From PHAA01 sp022706565 (lineage in GTDB: Bacteria; Bacillota; Syntrophomonadia; Syntrophomonadales; Syntrophomonadaceae): a DNA stretch of 64,000 nucleotides. This document shows, in pieces, positions 63,237 through 64,000 of this stretch (its first letter is position 1; the number at the start of each line of letters is the position of its first letter). Both the position numbers and the translations under genes were made by a program. The DNA lies in contig JAXGLD010000002.1 in the NCBI GenBank assembly GCA_040769385.1, positions 633,815 to 697,814 of the forward strand. Direction: 5' to 3'. Under the pieces are notes generated by a model that was not told the origin of the DNA, did not search any database, and was given only the letters and a program-made list of their open reading frames with translations.

Positions 63237-63976
63237 TACACCACCCCCCGTTTTAATATCTCGCCTGACCATTGATAGGTTTTGATCTGCCTGACCCCGC
63301 CTATAAAACCGGAAGCGGGGGGCAGGTACCGATAGGCTCTGGCGATTAGATCACCGTCCCATATAAGCCAGGTAATAGCATTGTAGCCATAGATGCCATG
63401 CAAAAGGTTGCCCGTTTCCCCGTTATATACCTCAAAGTGGATGGCGTTCTCTGCTGTCCAGGCTCCGCTGTTTCCCGCTCTTTTGTAAGTAGGATATAAG
63501 GAGTCTTGTATGGTTTCCCCATGTAGGTGGAAATGTTTATCAGCATCCCCGGCTTTTTTAATGATCAGCCAGTAGTAAGCGCCGCTCACCAAGTCAGATA
63601 TATCTATAGGGATGCTGAAATATCCCTTACTGGTGGGAATAAACTCTTTGGGCAGCACCATGAATCTGAGCAACGAACCCATTGTTGAACCGTCCGGATT
63701 AAAGCCGTCCCGCAGTTCGACCAAAAGATCAGCACCCTGGCCATGTCTGATAATTTCAAAGGTTACTCTGGCGATAGCAGCAGCGGCATCGGCTTTAAAC
63801 CTAACGGCGTGGTCATAACCGGCACAGTCAAATTCAGCAATGCCCGCTCCGGTTTTGCCATCAAAAGCGGTGCCTTCATAAATATGCGAGAATTCCTGCA
63901 TAATAACCCAGGCGTTGGCCAGGTTTTCGTCGATGACCGTTTGGCCGCTTTCAGCTGCAAACAACACAAAAATCAC
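63236..63976 (-). CDS. Phage tail/structural protein (246 residues)
   Basis: A beta-rich protein with WVIMQEFSHIYEGTAFDGK, ELRDGFNPDGSTMGSLLRF, IPIDISDLVSGAYYWLIIKK and HLHGETIQDSLYPTYKRAGN, typical of phage appendage or distal-tail-like proteins with carbohydrate-binding-like folds. The start is uncertain: GTG at 63976 is directly on AGGGGGTGA; a GTG three codons later (63967) has better spacing. Family unknown. Confidence 0.65.
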   Translation of the reverse strand: MIFVLFAAESGQTVIDENLANAWVIMQEFSHIYEGTAFDGKTGAGIAEFDCAGYDHAVRFKADAAAAIARVTFEIIRHGQGADLLVELRDGFNPDGSTMGSLLRFMVLPKEFIPTSKGYFSIPIDISDLVSGAYYWLIIKKAGDADKHFHLHGETIQDSLYPTYKRAGNSGAWTAENAIHFEVYNGETGNLLHGIYGYNAITWLIWDGDLIARAYRYLPPASGFIGGVRQIKTYQWSGEILKRGVV

Positions 63977-64000
63977 CCCCTACTGCAGAGTAAGCCTGCA

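Larger units (their letters stand above)
57289..64000 (-). mobile_element. Prophage or prophage-like element, left end
   Basis: All genes from 57386 to the right edge lie on the minus strand and are phage-type: tail-region proteins, holin, amidase, then a recombination module with two serine recombinases at the very end. This order (lysis genes followed by integrase at the attachment site) is usual. The left junction should lie between the TSUP terminator (57288) and the recombinase stop (57386). The right end is outside the window. Confidence 0.75.

Overview
The window looks like a chromosomal segment of a strictly anaerobic Clostridia-class Firmicute, possibly near the Syntrophomonadales or Peptococcaceae (inference, not proven). 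Supporting content: a glycyl-radical pyruvate formate-lyase with its activase, an oxygen-labile 2-hydroxyacyl-CoA dehydratase activase, a tungsten-type aldehyde:ferredoxin oxidoreductase, an acyl-CoA dehydrogenase/MaoC pair, an AprX subtilase, a DUF4855 protein, and strong GGAGG-type ribosome binding sites.

Layout. 1-8.4 kb: an acyltransferase tail, citrate synthase, a DUF4126 membrane protein, a propeller-DUF4855 protein, a coiled-coil small protein and an ABC-2 exporter operon (ATPase, permease, HlyD-type lipoprotein). 8.6-11.1 kb is a graveyard: a DnaQ-like exonuclease remnant and a decayed transposon (Mu/IS481-like DDE transposase plus ExeA/TniB-like ATPase) abutting a short TetR gene. 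11.7-16.1 kb: a giant acyl-CoA dehydratase activase split by two compensating homopolymer frameshifts. 16-20 kb: a CoA-binding protein, several very small genes, an orphan AhbC/NirJ1 radical SAM enzyme and a C_GCAxxG_C_C protein. 20-25 kb: a 92-residue unknown, pflB-pflA and aprX. 25-31 kb: MaoC/acyl-CoA dehydrogenase, PilZ, DegV, MOSC. 30.4-35.6 kb: metY-metA and the cadC-cadA metal efflux operon with a clear operator. 35.7-38.3 kb: a PEP-synthase-like gene broken by an in-frame TAG.

39.4-46.5 kb is the metabolic centrepiece: CDGSH protein, MoaD, ThiF/MoeB, a four-cluster ferredoxin, AOR, and NuoE-, NuoF- and NuoG-like subunits without any hydrogenase. It reads as a dedicated NAD(P)H-coupled (possibly bifurcating) aldehyde/carboxylate oxidoreductase complex with its own pterin-cofactor genes.

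46.6-57.3 kb is accessory DNA: a HAD phosphatase-like protein, a secreted stalk-domain protein, DUF3795, DUF998, an intact-looking IS3-family element, hairpin repeats, two TSUP transporters and fragments of an ABC-2 permease, an Acr3-like transporter and an ABC-F ATPase. From about 57.3 kb to the right edge lies a prophage end: two overlapping large serine recombinases, two small accessory genes, amidase, holin and three tail-region genes; it continues beyond the window.
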